Assembly: GCF_030151085.1 (NCBI RefSeq)
Contig: NZ_JASLER010000028.1
Span: 1-33,502 of the forward strand
Direction of reading: 5' to 3'
DNA from: Bacteroides sp.
Lineage (GTDB): Bacteria > Bacteroidota > Bacteroidia > Bacteroidales > Bacteroidaceae
DNA: 33,502 bases
This document shows, piece after piece, positions 32,011 through 33,502 of this stretch. Numbering within the stretch: position 1 is the stretch's first letter; every line of letters starts with the position of its first letter. The translations under genes and the position numbers were made by a program. Below the pieces are notes generated by a model. The model was not told the DNA's origin. It searched no databases and saw nothing but the letters and a program-made list of their open reading frames with translations.

Positions 32011-32041
32011 TTTGATATTAATAATATGATATATACTTTTG
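32011..32041 (+). promoter_or_regulatory. Bacteroides-type promoter of the second SusC gene
   Basis: The -33 TTTG at 32011-32014 is followed by exactly 19 nt and the -7 element TACTTTTG (32034-32041), a full TAnnTTTG match, about 57 bp before the SusC start codon. Spacer length and upstream layout equal those of the promoter at 15082-15112. Confidence 0.75.
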
Positions 32042-32098
32042 CAATATAAAATAATAGCGCTATAATATAAAATTGATTTTCTAATTAATTTAACTACT

Positions 32099-33502
32099 AT
32101 GTTGAAACATGTTTGTATGACATTTCTGATTCTGCTTTTGTTGCCGGTGGTAGCAAGCGCGCAGAATGTTTTGACGGGATGTGTAAAAGATGCCCGGACT
32201 AATGAACCCTTAATTGGTGTAAGTGTGGTTTTGAAAGAGAATGCTACGTTAGGAACTATTACCGACCTTGATGGGAATTTCAAGCTAGAAGTTCCCGTAT
32301 CTTCTACACTAGTTTTTTCTTATATAGGTTATTCTACCCAAGAGGTGGCGGTTAAGGGACGTAAAAATCTAGAGGTGACTTTGACCGAAGACACCAAAAC
32401 ACTTGATGAAGTGGTGGTAGTGGGCTATGGTACACAGAAGAAAGTAAATCTTACAGGTTCTGTCAGCCAAGTGAAAATGGATGAAATTGCTGCTAATCGT
32501 CCGGTGACTTCTATCGCTGATGCATTGATGGGTAATGTTCCGGGGTTAACGCTATCGGGCAATAGTGGTGAACCGGGCTCAGGCTATGACTTTATGATTC
32601 GCGGCACTTCCAGTATTAACGGTGGTTCTCCATTGATTCTGGTAGATGGTATCGCCATTGATGTTTCTTCATTGAACCCCAATGATATAGAGTCTGTATC
32701 AGTATTGAAGGATGCTTCGTCAGCGGCTATTTATGGTGCTCGTGCTGCGTTTGGCGTTGTGTTGATAACTACCAAGAAGGCAAACAAGGAACAAAAACCT
32801 AGTATAACCTTCTCTACTAAGTTGTCTTTTTCCGGTCCTCAGAGTATGGCAAAACGTGCAACCCCTTTGCAGACAATACAAGCCATGTTGGCGGCTAATT
32901 TCACGACATTTACAGGAGGACAATCATTTTCGGAGTGGGAGAAGCTGTTGCAGCAGTATGAGGTATCCCCCTCTGCATATCCCAATGGCTATACAGATGT
33001 GAATGGTATACGTTACCAATTGGCATCCAGTGACGTGACCGACGATTTGATGTCAACCGGTTTCGAGCAGATTTATGATGTGGCGGTTTCCGGTGGTTCC
33101 CAAAAGACCAAGTATCGTTTGTCTGCCAGCTATCTAGATCAGGATGGAGTACTTGTAACCAATAAGGATAGATACAAACGTTATAATATCACTTCTTATT
33201 TAAGTTCCGATGTGACCAAGTGGCTGACAGCTGAGTTGACAACACTTTATACACATAGTGACAAGCAGGATCCTTATCGGTTGAAATTCAATGGCCGTGA
33301 TGTATGGGCGCAAGCTGTGTCATTGCCATCTTTTTATCCTACCGACGGAATCACTCTCAATGATAAATATTATCGTTATGCCACACCGGTACACATGATG
33401 GAAAGTGCAGTTCCTACGGAGACCAATTACAACCGTATTAATATGTTAGGGCGTTTGATTTTGAAGCCTTTGGAAGGGTTGGCTGTAACTGGTGAATATT
33501 CT
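32099..33502 (+). CDS. Second SusC-like TonB-dependent receptor, 3' end outside window
   Basis: The ATG at 32099 opens a frame that runs to the last base (468 codons). A signal peptide (MLKHVCMTFLILLLLPVVAS, cut near ASAQ-N) is followed by a carboxypeptidase-regulatory-like domain (LTGCVKDARTNEPLIGVSVV), a TonB-box region (TLDEVVVVGYGTQKK), the SusC plug (ADALMGNVPGLTLSGNSGEP, FMIRGTSSINGGSPLILVDG) and the first barrel strands. It is not a copy of the receptor at the window start: the plug loops differ clearly. A SusD gene is expected just past the window. Promoter and operator resemble those before the second enzyme operon, so the two probably serve the same glycan. Confidence 0.95.
   Translation, partial: MLKHVCMTFLILLLLPVVASAQNVLTGCVKDARTNEPLIGVSVVLKENATLGTITDLDGNFKLEVPVSSTLVFSYIGYSTQEVAVKGRKNLEVTLTEDTKTLDEVVVVGYGTQKKVNLTGSVSQVKMDEIAANRPVTSIADALMGNVPGLTLSGNSGEPGSGYDFMIRGTSSINGGSPLILVDGIAIDVSSLNPNDIESVSVLKDASSAAIYGARAAFGVVLITTKKANKEQKPSITFSTKLSFSGPQSMAKRATPLQTIQAMLAANFTTFTGGQSFSEWEKLLQQYEVSPSAYPNGYTDVNGIRYQLASSDVTDDLMSTGFEQIYDVAVSGGSQKTKYRLSASYLDQDGVLVTNKDRYKRYNITSYLSSDVTKWLTAELTTLYTHSDKQDPYRLKFNGRDVWAQAVSLPSFYPTDGITLNDKYYRYATPVHMMESAVPTETNYNRINMLGRLILKPLEGLAVTGEYS

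Overview
The window reads as a gut-type Bacteroidales chromosome, probably Bacteroides or a close relative. The grounds are SusC/SusD pairs, many exported glycosidases and lipoproteins, AT-rich spacers, and promoters of the Bacteroides form TTTG-N19-TAnnTTTG. It holds most of one polysaccharide utilization locus (PUL), an enzyme operon, and the start of another SusC. I see no tRNA, rRNA, CRISPR array or intact transposase.

Region A (1-14858, + strand) is a tightly packed operon. It encodes SusC (5' end outside the window), SusD, three lipoproteins (a DUF4185/DUF5005-like propeller, a small unknown and a DUF4961-like protein), two GH92 alpha-mannosidase-family proteins, a GH130 lipoprotein and an SGNH esterase. 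The enzyme set points to a mannose-rich glycan with alpha- and beta-mannosidic bonds and ester substitutions. A 22-bp-period array of short inverted repeats lies between the binding-protein genes and the enzyme genes. The operon ends at a perfect 22-bp hairpin.

Region B (14859-29755, + strand) is a second enzyme operon: an exported ADP-ribosylglycohydrolase-fold lipoprotein, GH3, GH97 (retaining type), a beta-propeller lipoprotein, GH31, GH10, an exported RraA-fold protein and a GH88/GH105-like plus DUF4861 fusion. GH105-type and RraA-type proteins suggest a uronic-acid-containing heteroglycan; alpha-galactosidase-like and xylanase-like activities are also suggested. The region carries scars: a GH3 5' remnant under the promoter, an internally deleted second GH10 copy and other coding debris.

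Region C (29756-33502) has two complex hairpin repeats, a small ORF of unknown nature, a bidirectional terminator, a minus-strand DUF3836 protein with an abnormal N-terminus, a minus-strand IclR-type regulator, and a divergent second SusC cut by the window end.

The strongest system-level signal is regulatory. The promoter before region B and the promoter of the second SusC, 17 kb apart, share the same architecture: the palindrome ATGTTTTAKAACAT, then GTGC, then 20 nt, then TTTTG, then 19 nt, then TAnnTTTG. A 17-nt exact match lies further upstream of both. The IclR gene is divergent from one of them, so I infer a small IclR regulon that joins the region B enzymes with the second SusC system.
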